This document shows positions 7,628 to 15,150 of a DNA stretch of 19,934 bases, piece by piece (within the stretch, counting starts at the first letter, position 1; each line of letters begins with the position of its first letter). A program made the position numbers and the translations under genes. Source of the stretch: an uncultured Clostridia bacterium (GTDB lineage Bacteria; Bacillota; Clostridia; Christensenellales; CAG-138); contig CAMHDC010000003.1 in NCBI GenBank assembly GCA_946183765.1, positions 1 to 19,934 of the forward strand, written 5' to 3'. Below the pieces are notes generated by a model. That model saw only the letters and a list, made by a program, of their open reading frames with translations. It ran no database searches and was not told where the DNA came from.

Positions 7628-8032
7628 ATGGAACTCAAACGCGTGGATCATATCGGCATCGCCGTGAAGAACCTGGAAGAGGCTGTGAACTTCTATGAGA
7701 CCGCCATCGGCCTCAAGGCCGTGGGCTACGAGACCGTGGAGGAGCAGAAGGTGAAGGTCGCCTTTATGCCCTGCGGCGACAGCGAGCTGGAGCTTCTGGA
7801 GAGCACCGAGCCCGACGGCCCCATCGCCCGCTTCATCGAGAAGAACGGCCCCGGCATCCAGCACATCGCCATCCGGGTGGACGACATCGACAAGGCTCTC
7901 GAGGAGCTGAAGGAGAAGGGCGTCCGCCTCATCGACCAGACTCCCCGCTACGGCGCGGGCAACGCGCGCATCGCTTTCGTCCATCCCAAGGCCACCGGCG
8001 GCGTGCTGCTGGAGCTCACCCAGCGGATGTAA
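7628..8032 (+). CDS. mce: Methylmalonyl-CoA epimerase
   Basis: A 134-residue glyoxalase/VOC-fold protein of standard length for the family. It converts (R)- to (S)-methylmalonyl-CoA, joining the mutase to the decarboxylase/carboxylase. The two beta-alpha-beta-beta-beta halves begin at RVDHIGIAVKNLEEAVNFYE (His8) and GIQHIAIRVDDIDKALEEL (His79). The C-terminal GGVLLELTQ carries Glu129. These His and Glu residues are the expected metal ligands, and KVAFMPCGDSELELLE is the characteristic mid-section. AGGAGG lies 7 nt before the ATG. mmdA follows after 12 bp, so the two are cotranscribed. Confidence 0.96.
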   Translation: MELKRVDHIGIAVKNLEEAVNFYETAIGLKAVGYETVEEQKVKVAFMPCGDSELELLESTEPDGPIARFIEKNGPGIQHIAIRVDDIDKALEELKEKGVRLIDQTPRYGAGNARIAFVHPKATGGVLLELTQRM

Positions 8033-8044
8033 TGAGGTGAAAGC

Positions 8045-9631
8045 ATGACGACTCAGGAAAAACTCTACGATTTTCAGGAACGCTGTGAGAAGATCCTCGC
8101 CATGGGCGGGGAAAAGGCCGTAGACAAGCAGCACAGCCGGGGCAAGTTCACCGCTCGGGAGCGCCTCGACATGCTGTTCGACGAGGGCACCTTCAAGGAA
8201 GTGGACCGGTTCGTCAACCATCGCTGCAACAACTTCGGCATGGAGAAGAAGGTCGTGGCGGCGGACGGCGTGGTCACGGGCTACGGTCTCGTGGACGGTC
8301 GGAAGGTCTTCGCCTACGCCCAGGACTTCACCAGCGTGGGCGGCGCCCTGGGTGAGATGCACGCGGCCAAGATCTGCAAGGTCATGGATATGGCCCTCGA
8401 AGCCGGCTGCCCCTGCATCGGCCTCAACGACTCCGGCGGCGCCCGTATCCAGGAGGCGGTGGACGCCCTCTCCGGCTACGGCCAGATCTTCCGCCGCAAC
8501 TCCCTGGCCTCCGGCCTGATCCCCCAGATCTCCGTCATCATGGGGCCCTGCGCCGGCGGCGCGGTCTATAGCCCCGCCCTCACCGACCTCATCATCATGG
8601 TGGATCAGAAGAGCCAGATGTTCATCACCGGTCCTAGGGTCATCGAAGCCACCACCGGCGAGAAGGTGTCCGAGGAGGAGCTGGGCGGCGCCAACACCCA
8701 GACCTCCGTGTCCGGCGTGGCCCATCTCATGGCTGCCGACGAGGAGGAGGCCATCTGGTTCATCCGCATGATCCTCTCCTACCTGCCCAGCAGCGCCCGG
8801 GACAAGGCCCCCGTCTATGAGTTCGAGCGCGGCGACGAATACCGCCCCGCCCTCAACGACATCGTGCCCGACAGCTCCCGCCGCGCCTACGACGTGCGCA
8901 CCGTCATCGGCGAGATCGCCGATCCCGACAGCTTCTTCGAGCTGCAGCCCAACTACGCCACCAACATCGTCACCGGCTTCGGCCGGATCGGCGGCCGGTC
9001 CGTGGGCTTCATCTGCAACCAGCCCATGATCATGGGCGGGTGCCTGGACATCAACGCCTCCGACAAGGCCTCCCGGTTCATCCAGATGTGCGACGCCTTT
9101 GGTCTCCCCCTCATCAACCTGGTGGACGTGCCCGGGTTCCTCCCCGGCACCAACCAGGAGTACGGCGGCATCATCCGTCACGGCGCCAAGCTCCTCTACG
9201 TCTACTCCGTGGCCGAGAGCCCCAAGATCACCGTGATCATGCGCAAGGCCTACGGCGGCAGCTATCTGGCCATGTGCTCCAAGGACCTGGGCGCCGACAT
9301 GGTGCTGGCCTGGCCCACCTCTGAGATCGCCGTCATGGGCGCCGAGGGCGCTGCCAACATCATCTTCGCCAAGGACATCAAGGCCGCCAAGGACAACGCC
9401 ATCGCCGCCGGCAGCGACGAGGCCGCCGCCAAGGCCGCCGCCGAAGCCGTCCGTCAGGAGAAGATCGCCGAGTACACCGCCCAGTTCGCCACGCCCTATG
9501 TGGCCGCTTCCCACGGCTACGTGGACTGCGTCATCGAGCCCGCCGAGACCCGGGACTACATCCTGGACGCCCTGGAGCTCTTCGAGAACAAGAAGCGGGA
9601 AGGCCGCGTCCGCGGCAATATGCCCCTCTAA
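8045..9631 (+). CDS. mmdA: Methylmalonyl-CoA decarboxylase / propionyl-CoA carboxylase, carboxyltransferase subunit
   Basis: A 528-residue biotin-dependent acyl-CoA carboxyltransferase with two crotonase-like halves. Landmarks are KFTARERLDMLFDEGTFKEVDRF, SVGGALGEMHAAKI, GLNDSGGARIQEAVDALSGYGQIF, the oxyanion-hole segment GPCAGGAVYSPALTDLI in the N-half, and GFLPGTNQEYGGIIRHGAKLLYV and KAYGGSYLAM in the C-half. It ends with KKREGRVRGNMPL, the usual tail. The enzyme moves carboxyl between (S)-methylmalonyl-CoA and biotin. With membrane MmdB and a biotin carrier it would be a Na+-pumping decarboxylase; with a biotin carboxylase it would be propionyl-CoA carboxylase. None of those partners is in this window, so direction is open. 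GAGGTG precedes the ATG. Confidence 0.93.
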   Translation: MTTQEKLYDFQERCEKILAMGGEKAVDKQHSRGKFTARERLDMLFDEGTFKEVDRFVNHRCNNFGMEKKVVAADGVVTGYGLVDGRKVFAYAQDFTSVGGALGEMHAAKICKVMDMALEAGCPCIGLNDSGGARIQEAVDALSGYGQIFRRNSLASGLIPQISVIMGPCAGGAVYSPALTDLIIMVDQKSQMFITGPRVIEATTGEKVSEEELGGANTQTSVSGVAHLMAADEEEAIWFIRMILSYLPSSARDKAPVYEFERGDEYRPALNDIVPDSSRRAYDVRTVIGEIADPDSFFELQPNYATNIVTGFGRIGGRSVGFICNQPMIMGGCLDINASDKASRFIQMCDAFGLPLINLVDVPGFLPGTNQEYGGIIRHGAKLLYVYSVAESPKITVIMRKAYGGSYLAMCSKDLGADMVLAWPTSEIAVMGAEGAANIIFAKDIKAAKDNAIAAGSDEAAAKAAAEAVRQEKIAEYTAQFATPYVAASHGYVDCVIEPAETRDYILDALELFENKKREGRVRGNMPL

Positions 9632-9644
9632 TCCGATGCAAACG

Positions 9645-9672
9645 AAAAAACCCGCCGCGAGGCGGGTTTTTT
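9645..9672. terminator. Bidirectional terminator shared by mmdA and ftsH
   Basis: AAAAAACCCGCC-GCGA-GGCGGGTTTTTT is a fully symmetrical hairpin with a GNRA-type GCGA loop. A T-tract follows it on both strands. It sits 14 bp after the mmdA stop and 11 bp before the ftsH stop, so it serves both converging transcripts. Confidence 0.95.
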
Positions 9673-9682
9673 GTGTGATTCG

Positions 9683-11605
9683 TTATTCTTCGCTTTCCTC
9701 CTGCTTCGCCGGCAGGGCCACGGGCGCGTTCAGGATGTCCATGAACTCCTGGCCCGTGATGGTCTCCCGGGCGATGAGGACCTTGGCGATCTCGTCCAGC
9801 TTGGACCGGTTGTCGCGGAGGATGGTCTTCGCCTGGTCGTAGGCTTTGTCGATGAGGGCGACGATCTCCCGGTCGATCCGGGCGGCGGTCTCCTGGGAGC
9901 AGTTCATGGTGGTGTCGTTGCCCAGATACGGGTTCACCACCTGCTCGAAGGCGGTCATGCCGAAGGTTTCGCTCATGCCGTAGCGGGTGATCATGGCCCG
10001 GGCGATGCCGGTGGCCTGCTCGATGTCGTTGCTTGCGCCGGTGGTCACGGAATCGAAGCACAGCTCCTCTGCCGCCCGGCCGCCGGTGAGGGTCACGATC
10101 TTGGCGAAGGCCTCCTGCTTGTCCATGAGGAAGCGCTCGTCCTCGTCGGCCTGCATGGTGAAGCCCAGGGCGCCGGAGGTCCGGGGAATGATGGTGATCT
10201 TGTGGACCGGGGACGCCCCCTTCTGTTTGGCGGCCACCAGGGCGTGGCCCACCTCGTGGTAGGCGATGATCTCCTTCTCGTGCTGGGAGATGACCATGCT
10301 CTTGCGCTGTTTGCCGGCCAAAGCCACGTCCACGCTGTCCTCCAGGTCCTTCTGGGTGACCGCGTGACGGCCGGACCGGACGGCGCACAGGGCCGCTTCG
10401 TTGATCACGTTAGCAAGGTCCGCCCCGCTGGCTCCCGGCGTGATCCGGGCGATGGCGGCGAGGTCGATCTCACCCTCGGTCTTGATCCGGTTGCAGTGGA
10501 TGCGCAGGATCGCCTCCCGGCCGCCCTGGTCGGGCAGCTCCACCGGCACCCGCCTGTCGAACCGGCCGGGCCGCAGCAGCGCCTTATCCAGGGACTCGGG
10601 CCGGTTGGTGGCCGCCAGGACCACCACGCCGGAGTTGCCCTCGAAGCCGTCCATTTCGGAAAGCAGCTGGTTCAGGGTCTGCTCCCGCTCGTCGTTGCCG
10701 CCGAAGCCGTCCCGCTTCTTGCCGATGGCGTCGATCTCGTCGATGAACACGATGCAGGGCGCCTTCTCCCGGGCCTCCTTAAAGAGGTCCCTGACCTTGG
10801 ACGCGCCCATGCCCACGAACAGCTCCACGAACTCAGGTCCGGAGATGGAGAGGAAGGGTACGCCCGCTTCCCCGGCCACGGCCCGGGCCATGAGGGTCTT
10901 GCCGGTGCCCGGCGGGCCGATGAGCAGGGCGCCCCGGGGCATCCGGGCGCCGATCTCCGTGTATTCCTGGGGATTGTGGAGGTAGCTTACGATCTCCTGC
11001 AGGCTCTCCTTGGCCTCGTCCTGACCGGCCACGTCGGCAAAGGTGGTCTTCACCTCGCCCCCATCTATGGACCGGGCGTTGGACTTGCCCAGGCCGCCCA
11101 TGAGGCCGCCGCCGGCGCCCAGCTTCCCCATCCGCCGGAACAGGAAACTGAAGATCAGCACGTAAAAGAGGATGGGCACCGCATACTGGATCAGGATCAG
11201 CAGGAGCATGTTCCCCGTGCCGGGGTTCTCCGAGAAGGTGACCCCCGCCTCATGGAGCCGGTTCACCAGGTCCGGGTCGTCCATGGCGGTGACGGAGTAG
11301 ACCGTGGTCTTCTTCCCGCTGCTCCCCGACAGGGTGCGGAAGCCGAAGTTCAGCTGAGGCGCCGCCGTAGGGGCGGGCTGGGCCGCCTCCGTGAGGGTAT
11401 AGTACAGGGTGCCGCTTTTAAGCTCCACCTCCTTGACCTTTCCCTCCTCCAGGGCGGCGAGGAACACGTCGTAGGTGACCGGTTCCTCGTTGGTAGAGCT
11501 CAGAGCCCGGGGCGCGCCCAGGCCAAAGAGGAGAATGACCACGCCCAGACCGATGAACAGCCAGAACCACAGGGGGCGGCGGGGCTTCGCTTGCTTTTCG
11601 TCCAT
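9683..11605 (-). CDS. ftsH: ATP-dependent zinc metalloprotease FtsH
   Basis: A 640-residue membrane-anchored AAA+ protease that degrades misfolded and short-lived membrane and cytosolic proteins. An N-terminal membrane segment (about 11-32) and a second (about 132-156) flank an extracytoplasmic domain. After a Gly-rich linker comes the AAA+ module: Walker A GPPGTGKT (230-237), Walker B IVFIDEID (285-292) and the second region of homology AATNRPESLDKALLRPGRFDR (331-351). The zinc site is HEVGH (450-454). The C-terminal Asp ligand segment and an acidic tail KQEESEE follow. I chose the ATG at 11605, because AAGGA lies 7 nt before it. The in-frame ATG 33 bp upstream has no ribosome-binding site and lies inside a hairpin. 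Confidence 0.97.
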   Translation of the reverse strand: MDEKQAKPRRPLWFWLFIGLGVVILLFGLGAPRALSSTNEEPVTYDVFLAALEEGKVKEVELKSGTLYYTLTEAAQPAPTAAPQLNFGFRTLSGSSGKKTTVYSVTAMDDPDLVNRLHEAGVTFSENPGTGNMLLLILIQYAVPILFYVLIFSFLFRRMGKLGAGGGLMGGLGKSNARSIDGGEVKTTFADVAGQDEAKESLQEIVSYLHNPQEYTEIGARMPRGALLIGPPGTGKTLMARAVAGEAGVPFLSISGPEFVELFVGMGASKVRDLFKEAREKAPCIVFIDEIDAIGKKRDGFGGNDEREQTLNQLLSEMDGFEGNSGVVVLAATNRPESLDKALLRPGRFDRRVPVELPDQGGREAILRIHCNRIKTEGEIDLAAIARITPGASGADLANVINEAALCAVRSGRHAVTQKDLEDSVDVALAGKQRKSMVISQHEKEIIAYHEVGHALVAAKQKGASPVHKITIIPRTSGALGFTMQADEDERFLMDKQEAFAKIVTLTGGRAAEELCFDSVTTGASNDIEQATGIARAMITRYGMSETFGMTAFEQVVNPYLGNDTTMNCSQETAARIDREIVALIDKAYDQAKTILRDNRSKLDEIAKVLIARETITGQEFMDILNAPVALPAKQEESEE

Positions 11606-11619
11606 AGGGTATTCCTTCT

Positions 11620-11642
11620 TGCGCCGGAACCGGCGCATTTTT
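11620..11642. repeat. GC-rich inverted repeat in the ftsH leader
   Basis: TGCGCCGG-AA-CCGGCGCA (11620-11637) is followed on the plus strand by TTTTT. On the minus strand it lies in the 5' leader of ftsH, ending 14 bp before the ATG and close to the ribosome-binding site, so it could modulate translation. Read on the plus strand it has the form of a short intrinsic terminator facing plsC, and could block antisense transcription coming from the ftsH side. Confidence 0.6.
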
Positions 11643-11652
11643 CGTTAGGCTT

Positions 11653-11681
11653 ATTGTACCAACAAAATGTGATGGAATCCA
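11653..11681 (-). promoter_or_regulatory. Promoter of ftsH
   Basis: On the minus strand TGGATT (11681-11676) and TACAAT (11658-11653) are separated by 17 bp. The -10 box is good and the -35 box is weak. The expected start point falls just before the leader hairpin. Confidence 0.6.
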
Positions 11682-11781
11682 CTTCTTTTTCCCGAAAAGG
11701 GAGTGGCAATGTAAAAATGTTGTGAAAAAGAGGGCCGAAGCGAGCAGCGGTCCCCGCCGTCCTTCCCTTTTTCCCGAAACA

Positions 11782-11790
11782 TGGTATACT
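11782..11790 (+). promoter_or_regulatory. Extended -10 promoter of the PlsC-type acyltransferase operon
   Basis: TGGTATACT matches the extended -10 form TGnTATAAT with one mismatch. No convincing -35 box lies at 16-18 bp, which fits extended -10 promoters. The coding region starts 28 bp downstream after GGGAGG. Confidence 0.6.
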
Positions 11791-11818
11791 GAACCTGTAT
11801 CTTTCGAGGGAGGCAACC

Positions 11819-12586
11819 ATGCTGTATCTCTATCTTGCTCTGAGCCTGGCGGCCGCCGCCGTCTTCGCCCATTCGATCCTTCAGGGCTTGCTCGTTTTCG
11901 TCGGGGCCCTTTTGGGGCTGCTGCTGCTGCACGTGCTGGTGCTGGCCGCCGCGTCCCTGTTCGTGGACAAAAAGAACCCGAATCCCCGGTTTTTCCCCTT
12001 CTACCGCAAGCTCATCATCCTCAGCGTCGGTCCCCTGCTGCAGGCGGGCCGCGTCCGTGTGGATCTGATCGGTGCGGAGAAGCTCCCGGAGGGCGGTTTT
12101 TTGCTGGTGGGGAACCACCGGTCCGACTTCGACCCCATCACCGCCATGTACGCCCTTCGCAAGCGGGGCCTGACCTTCGTCACAAAAAAGGAGAACGGAG
12201 ACATCCCCGTGGGCGGCCGGATCATCATCGGCTCCGGGTGCCTGTCCCTGGACAGGAGCGACGACAAGCAGGGGCTTCTGGTCATCCGCCAGGCGGTCCG
12301 CCGCATCCGGGACGGGGAGGCCATCGGCATCTACCCCGAGGGCACGCGGTCGAAGACCGGAGAGCTGCTGCCCTTCCGCATGGGCTGCTTCAAGGCCGCC
12401 CAGTGGGCTAAATGTCCCCTGGTCGTCCTCAAAACCGAGAACTCCGAGCTGGTGGAAAAAAACTTCCTCCGCCGCAAAACCAATGTCCGACTCACGGTGA
12501 AGGCCGTCCTTCCCTATGACGAGATCGCGGACATGAGCACCGTCCAGATCGGTGAGAAAGTGCGCAATATCCTGTTGGAGGCTTGA
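11819..12586 (+). CDS. 1-acyl-sn-glycerol-3-phosphate acyltransferase (PlsC family)
   Basis: A 255-residue membrane acyltransferase. Residues 4-48 form a hydrophobic hairpin of two probable membrane segments. The catalytic domain has motif I NHRSDFD (His100 and Asp105, the HX4D pair) and motif III YPEGTRS (172-178). From family knowledge such proteins transfer an acyl chain to lysophosphatidate in phospholipid synthesis. The exact acceptor is not settled here, since a second acyltransferase lies at 15151-16311. It starts with GGGAGG 5 nt before the ATG, after an extended -10 promoter. Three bases separate its stop from the next ATG, so it is cotranscribed with the HAD phosphatase. Confidence 0.88.
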   Translation: MLYLYLALSLAAAAVFAHSILQGLLVFVGALLGLLLLHVLVLAAASLFVDKKNPNPRFFPFYRKLIILSVGPLLQAGRVRVDLIGAEKLPEGGFLLVGNHRSDFDPITAMYALRKRGLTFVTKKENGDIPVGGRIIIGSGCLSLDRSDDKQGLLVIRQAVRRIRDGEAIGIYPEGTRSKTGELLPFRMGCFKAAQWAKCPLVVLKTENSELVEKNFLRRKTNVRLTVKAVLPYDEIADMSTVQIGEKVRNILLEA

Positions 12587-12589
12587 CCC

Positions 12590-13237
12590 ATGACTTATAA
12601 GAACGTACTGTTCGACCTGGACGGCACGCTGACCGACCCCGCCGAGGGGATCACCAATTCCCTGATGCACGCCCAGCGGCGGCTGGGCATGGCGGTGAGC
12701 CCCCGGGAGAAGCTGTTCGTATTCATCGGCCCGCCGCTCATCGAAACGTTCATGAGCGAGTGGGGCCTTACCCGGGCGGAAGCGGACCGGGCGCTGGTCT
12801 ACTATCGGGAGCACTTCGGCACCAAGGGTCTCTTTGAGAACGTGCCCTATCCGGGCATCGGGGCCTGTCTTGCAGAGCTCAAGGCCGCTGGCCTTCGGCT
12901 GTTCGTGGCCACGTCCAAGCCCGAACCCCTGTCCCTCAGGATATTGGAGCACTTCGACCTCCTGCACTATTTCGAGGCCGTGGCGGGCTCTACCATGGAC
13001 GAGCAGCGCACGAAAAAGGGCGAGGTCATCGCCTACGCCCTCAGTACGTTCCATTTGGACCCGTCCGAAACGGTGATGGTGGGGGACCGGAAGCACGACG
13101 TGATCGGCGCCCGGGAAAACGGCCTTGCCTGTATCGGCGTCCTCTACGGCTACGGCTCCCGGGCGGAGCTGACGGACGCCGGCGCGGCGGCCCTGGCGGC
13201 GGACTTGCCCGAACTCTCGGCCTTGCTCAAGTCGTAA
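12590..13237 (+). CDS. HAD-superfamily hydrolase, phosphoglycolate-phosphatase-like
   Basis: A 215-residue subfamily IA HAD phosphatase. Motif I is FDLDGTLTD with nucleophile Asp9 and acid/base Asp11. Motif II is VATSKP (Thr108), the motif III lysine is in RTKKGE near 141-144, and motif IV is VGDRKHD (164-170). A helical cap domain occupies about residues 16-88. The family includes phosphoglycolate phosphatase (Gph) and the pyrophosphatase PpaX. The substrate cannot be chosen from sequence, so no symbol is given. Coupling to plsC might mean a lipid-related phosphoester, but this is only context. Its last 88 bp overlap the 3' end of the opposing Na/Pi-family gene. Confidence 0.9.
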   Translation: MTYKNVLFDLDGTLTDPAEGITNSLMHAQRRLGMAVSPREKLFVFIGPPLIETFMSEWGLTRAEADRALVYYREHFGTKGLFENVPYPGIGACLAELKAAGLRLFVATSKPEPLSLRILEHFDLLHYFEAVAGSTMDEQRTKKGEVIAYALSTFHLDPSETVMVGDRKHDVIGARENGLACIGVLYGYGSRAELTDAGAAALAADLPELSALLKS

Positions 13238-15018
13238 ATGCCGGTGGAGAAATCTTCCCGCGCCAGATCGTACTTGTGTTTATATGCGTCAAAATAGCGC
13301 TTGAAGCTGTCGGAGTGGGCGTCCTGCAGGCTGTTTAGGTATTCGTGGGTATCGAAAGCCCCCGCCTCCAGCTCGATCATGGCCACGGCGATGTTGGAGC
13401 AGTGGTCGGCCACCCGCTCCAGGTCCGTGATCAGATCGTTGAACACGAATCCCTGATCCAGGGTGCATTCTCCCGCCTGGACCCGGTTCACGTGGTGGAG
13501 CTTCAGCTCGTCGCACAGCATGTCGATCATCTCTTCCAGAGGCTCCACCCGGTAGGCCTCCTTCACGTTTTCCGCCTCGAAAGCCCCCATAGCCAAGCCC
13601 ACGATCTCCTCCACGGCGGCGATGAGCGCGTTCAGCTCCCGCTTGGCCTCCACGGAGAAGGTCACCTTCTTTTCGGCGATCTCCCGCGCCACCTCGCCTA
13701 CGTTCATGGCGTGGTCGCTGATGCGCTCGATATCGCTGATACAGTGGAGAAACTTGCTGATCTCCTTGTTCTGCTCCGGGTTCAGCTCCTGCCGGTTCAC
13801 CTGCACAAGATAGGTGCCCAGCTTGTCCTCATAGGTGTCCACCTGCTGTTCCAGCCGTTCCACCGCTTCGAACTCCCCGTCGGACCAGCGGTTGAGCAGC
13901 TTCAGCGCCCGAACCAGGTTCTCCTGGGCCGTGTCCGCCATCTTGGCAAGGACGATCTTGCTCTGCTCGATGGCCAAAGAGGGGTGAACCACGAACCGCT
14001 CCTCCAGCCGGTCGATCATGGCCTGCTGGGCAAGGTCCTCGGGCCGGTCCTTCACCAGCCGGTGGGCCAGGCGGCGAAGGCCGTTGATGAAGGGCAGCAG
14101 CGCCACGGTGGACAGGATGCGGAAGCCGGAGTTGATGGCCGCCAGCTCCACGGGGCCCACCGCTCCGTGGCGGATGTGCTCGGGAAGCAGGGCGGTGGCG
14201 ATGAAGTAGGGGATAAGGCAGATGAGGGTGCCCAGCACGTTGATGAACAGGTACACCAGCGCCGTGCGCCGCCCCGTGGGGCCCGCGCCGATGGCGCCCA
14301 GCAGCACCGGCACCGAGGCGCCGATGGCGATACCCATGATGATGGGGATGGCGGCTTCCGCCGTGATGGCCCCGGTCATGGACAGGGCCTGCAGAATACC
14401 GACGGCCGCGGAAGCGCTTTGCAGCACCGCCGTAAAGGCCGCACCCACCAGAATGCCCAGCAGGGGGTTGTCGAACAGGAGCAGCAGCTCCCGGAACCGG
14501 GCGCTCTCCTTCAGAGGCAGCACCGCGTCGGACATGACGGACATGCCGAACATCAGCACGGCGAACCCCAGCAGGATGTCCCCGACGTGCTTCTTGACGG
14601 AGGATTTGGACACCATGCGCAGGATCGTGCCCGCGATGGCCACCGCCGCCGTGATGGTGGCCGTGGAGAACAGGGACACCCAGCCGCCGCCCTCGCCCAG
14701 AAGCGAAAGGCACAGCAGCCAGCCCGTGACGCTGGTGCCCACGTTGGCGCCCAGGATGATGGGGATGGACTGGACCCCCTTCATCATGCCGGAGTTCACG
14801 AAGCCGATGACCATGATGGTGGTGGCTGACGAACTCTGAATGGCCGCCGTGACGCCCAACCCCAGCAATACCCCCTTCAGCGGCGTGCTGCTCAGCCGCC
14901 AGAGGATCACTTCCAGCTTGTTCCCGGCGACGCGCTTGAGCCCGTCCCCCATGACCGACATGCCGTAGAGGAACAATGCCACCCCGCACAGCAGGGAAAG
15001 TACGTTGGATATGCCCAT
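13150..15018 (-). CDS. Na/Pi-cotransporter family protein with PhoU-like C-terminal domain
   Basis: A 622-residue membrane protein. The N-terminal 330 or so residues hold about eight hydrophobic segments with the family's duplicated core: AAIQSSSATTIMVIGFVNSG and AVLQSASAAVGILQALSMTG. The C-terminal 250 residues are helical and PhoU-like (TAQENLVRALKLLNRW, CISDIERISDHAMNVGEVAREI, DLITDLERVADHCSNIAVAMIE, two copies of the ER-x-x-DH pattern). Such proteins import phosphate with Na+. I chose the ATG at 15018, with AGGAGG 4 nt before it, over the in-frame ATG at 15045. The last 29 residues (SSGKSAARAAAPASVSSAREP at the end) are low-complexity and run antisense into the HAD gene, so this tail may be a late extension. 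Confidence 0.92.
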   Translation of the reverse strand: MGISNVLSLLCGVALFLYGMSVMGDGLKRVAGNKLEVILWRLSSTPLKGVLLGLGVTAAIQSSSATTIMVIGFVNSGMMKGVQSIPIILGANVGTSVTGWLLCLSLLGEGGGWVSLFSTATITAAVAIAGTILRMVSKSSVKKHVGDILLGFAVLMFGMSVMSDAVLPLKESARFRELLLLFDNPLLGILVGAAFTAVLQSASAAVGILQALSMTGAITAEAAIPIIMGIAIGASVPVLLGAIGAGPTGRRTALVYLFINVLGTLICLIPYFIATALLPEHIRHGAVGPVELAAINSGFRILSTVALLPFINGLRRLAHRLVKDRPEDLAQQAMIDRLEERFVVHPSLAIEQSKIVLAKMADTAQENLVRALKLLNRWSDGEFEAVERLEQQVDTYEDKLGTYLVQVNRQELNPEQNKEISKFLHCISDIERISDHAMNVGEVAREIAEKKVTFSVEAKRELNALIAAVEEIVGLAMGAFEAENVKEAYRVEPLEEMIDMLCDELKLHHVNRVQAGECTLDQGFVFNDLITDLERVADHCSNIAVAMIELEAGAFDTHEYLNSLQDAHSDSFKRYFDAYKHKYDLAREDFSTGIYDLSKAESSGKSAARAAAPASVSSAREP

Positions 15019-15092
15019 AGGACCTCCTAATGCCCTCAAATTCACCCAATATACAGTTTACCGTAAAACACGGCCTAATGCAACGTTTTTTC

Positions 15093-15121
15093 TTGCGCTG
15101 GGGAGGACGGCAGTATATAGT
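15093..15121 (+). promoter_or_regulatory. Promoter of the acyltransferase-zinc ribbon gene
   Basis: TTGCGC (15093-15098) and TATAGT (15116-15121) are separated by 17 bp. The coding region begins 29 bp later after AGGAGG. A short dyad TTTAC-C-GTAAA (15057-15067) lies between this promoter and the divergent Na/Pi gene. Confidence 0.6.
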
Positions 15122-15150
15122 AGAGGGGAACAAAGCAGGAGGTCTTCACC

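Noticed and set aside
7010..9514. An 834-codon open frame on the minus strand opposite korC-mce-mmdA
   Set aside because: It is antisense to four well-recognised genes, crosses their boundaries, and has the His/Gly/Leu/Val-rich composition produced when high-GC genes are read backwards. No start signal or domain.
11606..11638. Upstream ATG of ftsH (11 residues longer)
   Set aside because: No ribosome-binding site and it lies in the GC hairpin, whereas the ATG at 11605 has AAGGA at 7 nt.
9671..11725. A 684-codon open frame on the plus strand opposite ftsH
   Set aside because: Antisense to a full-length, motif-complete ftsH and starting inside a terminator; no recognisable protein features.
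13345..14829. A 494-codon plus-strand frame opposite the Na/Pi-family gene
   Set aside because: His/Gln/Asp-rich shadow of a clear membrane protein; no ribosome-binding site.
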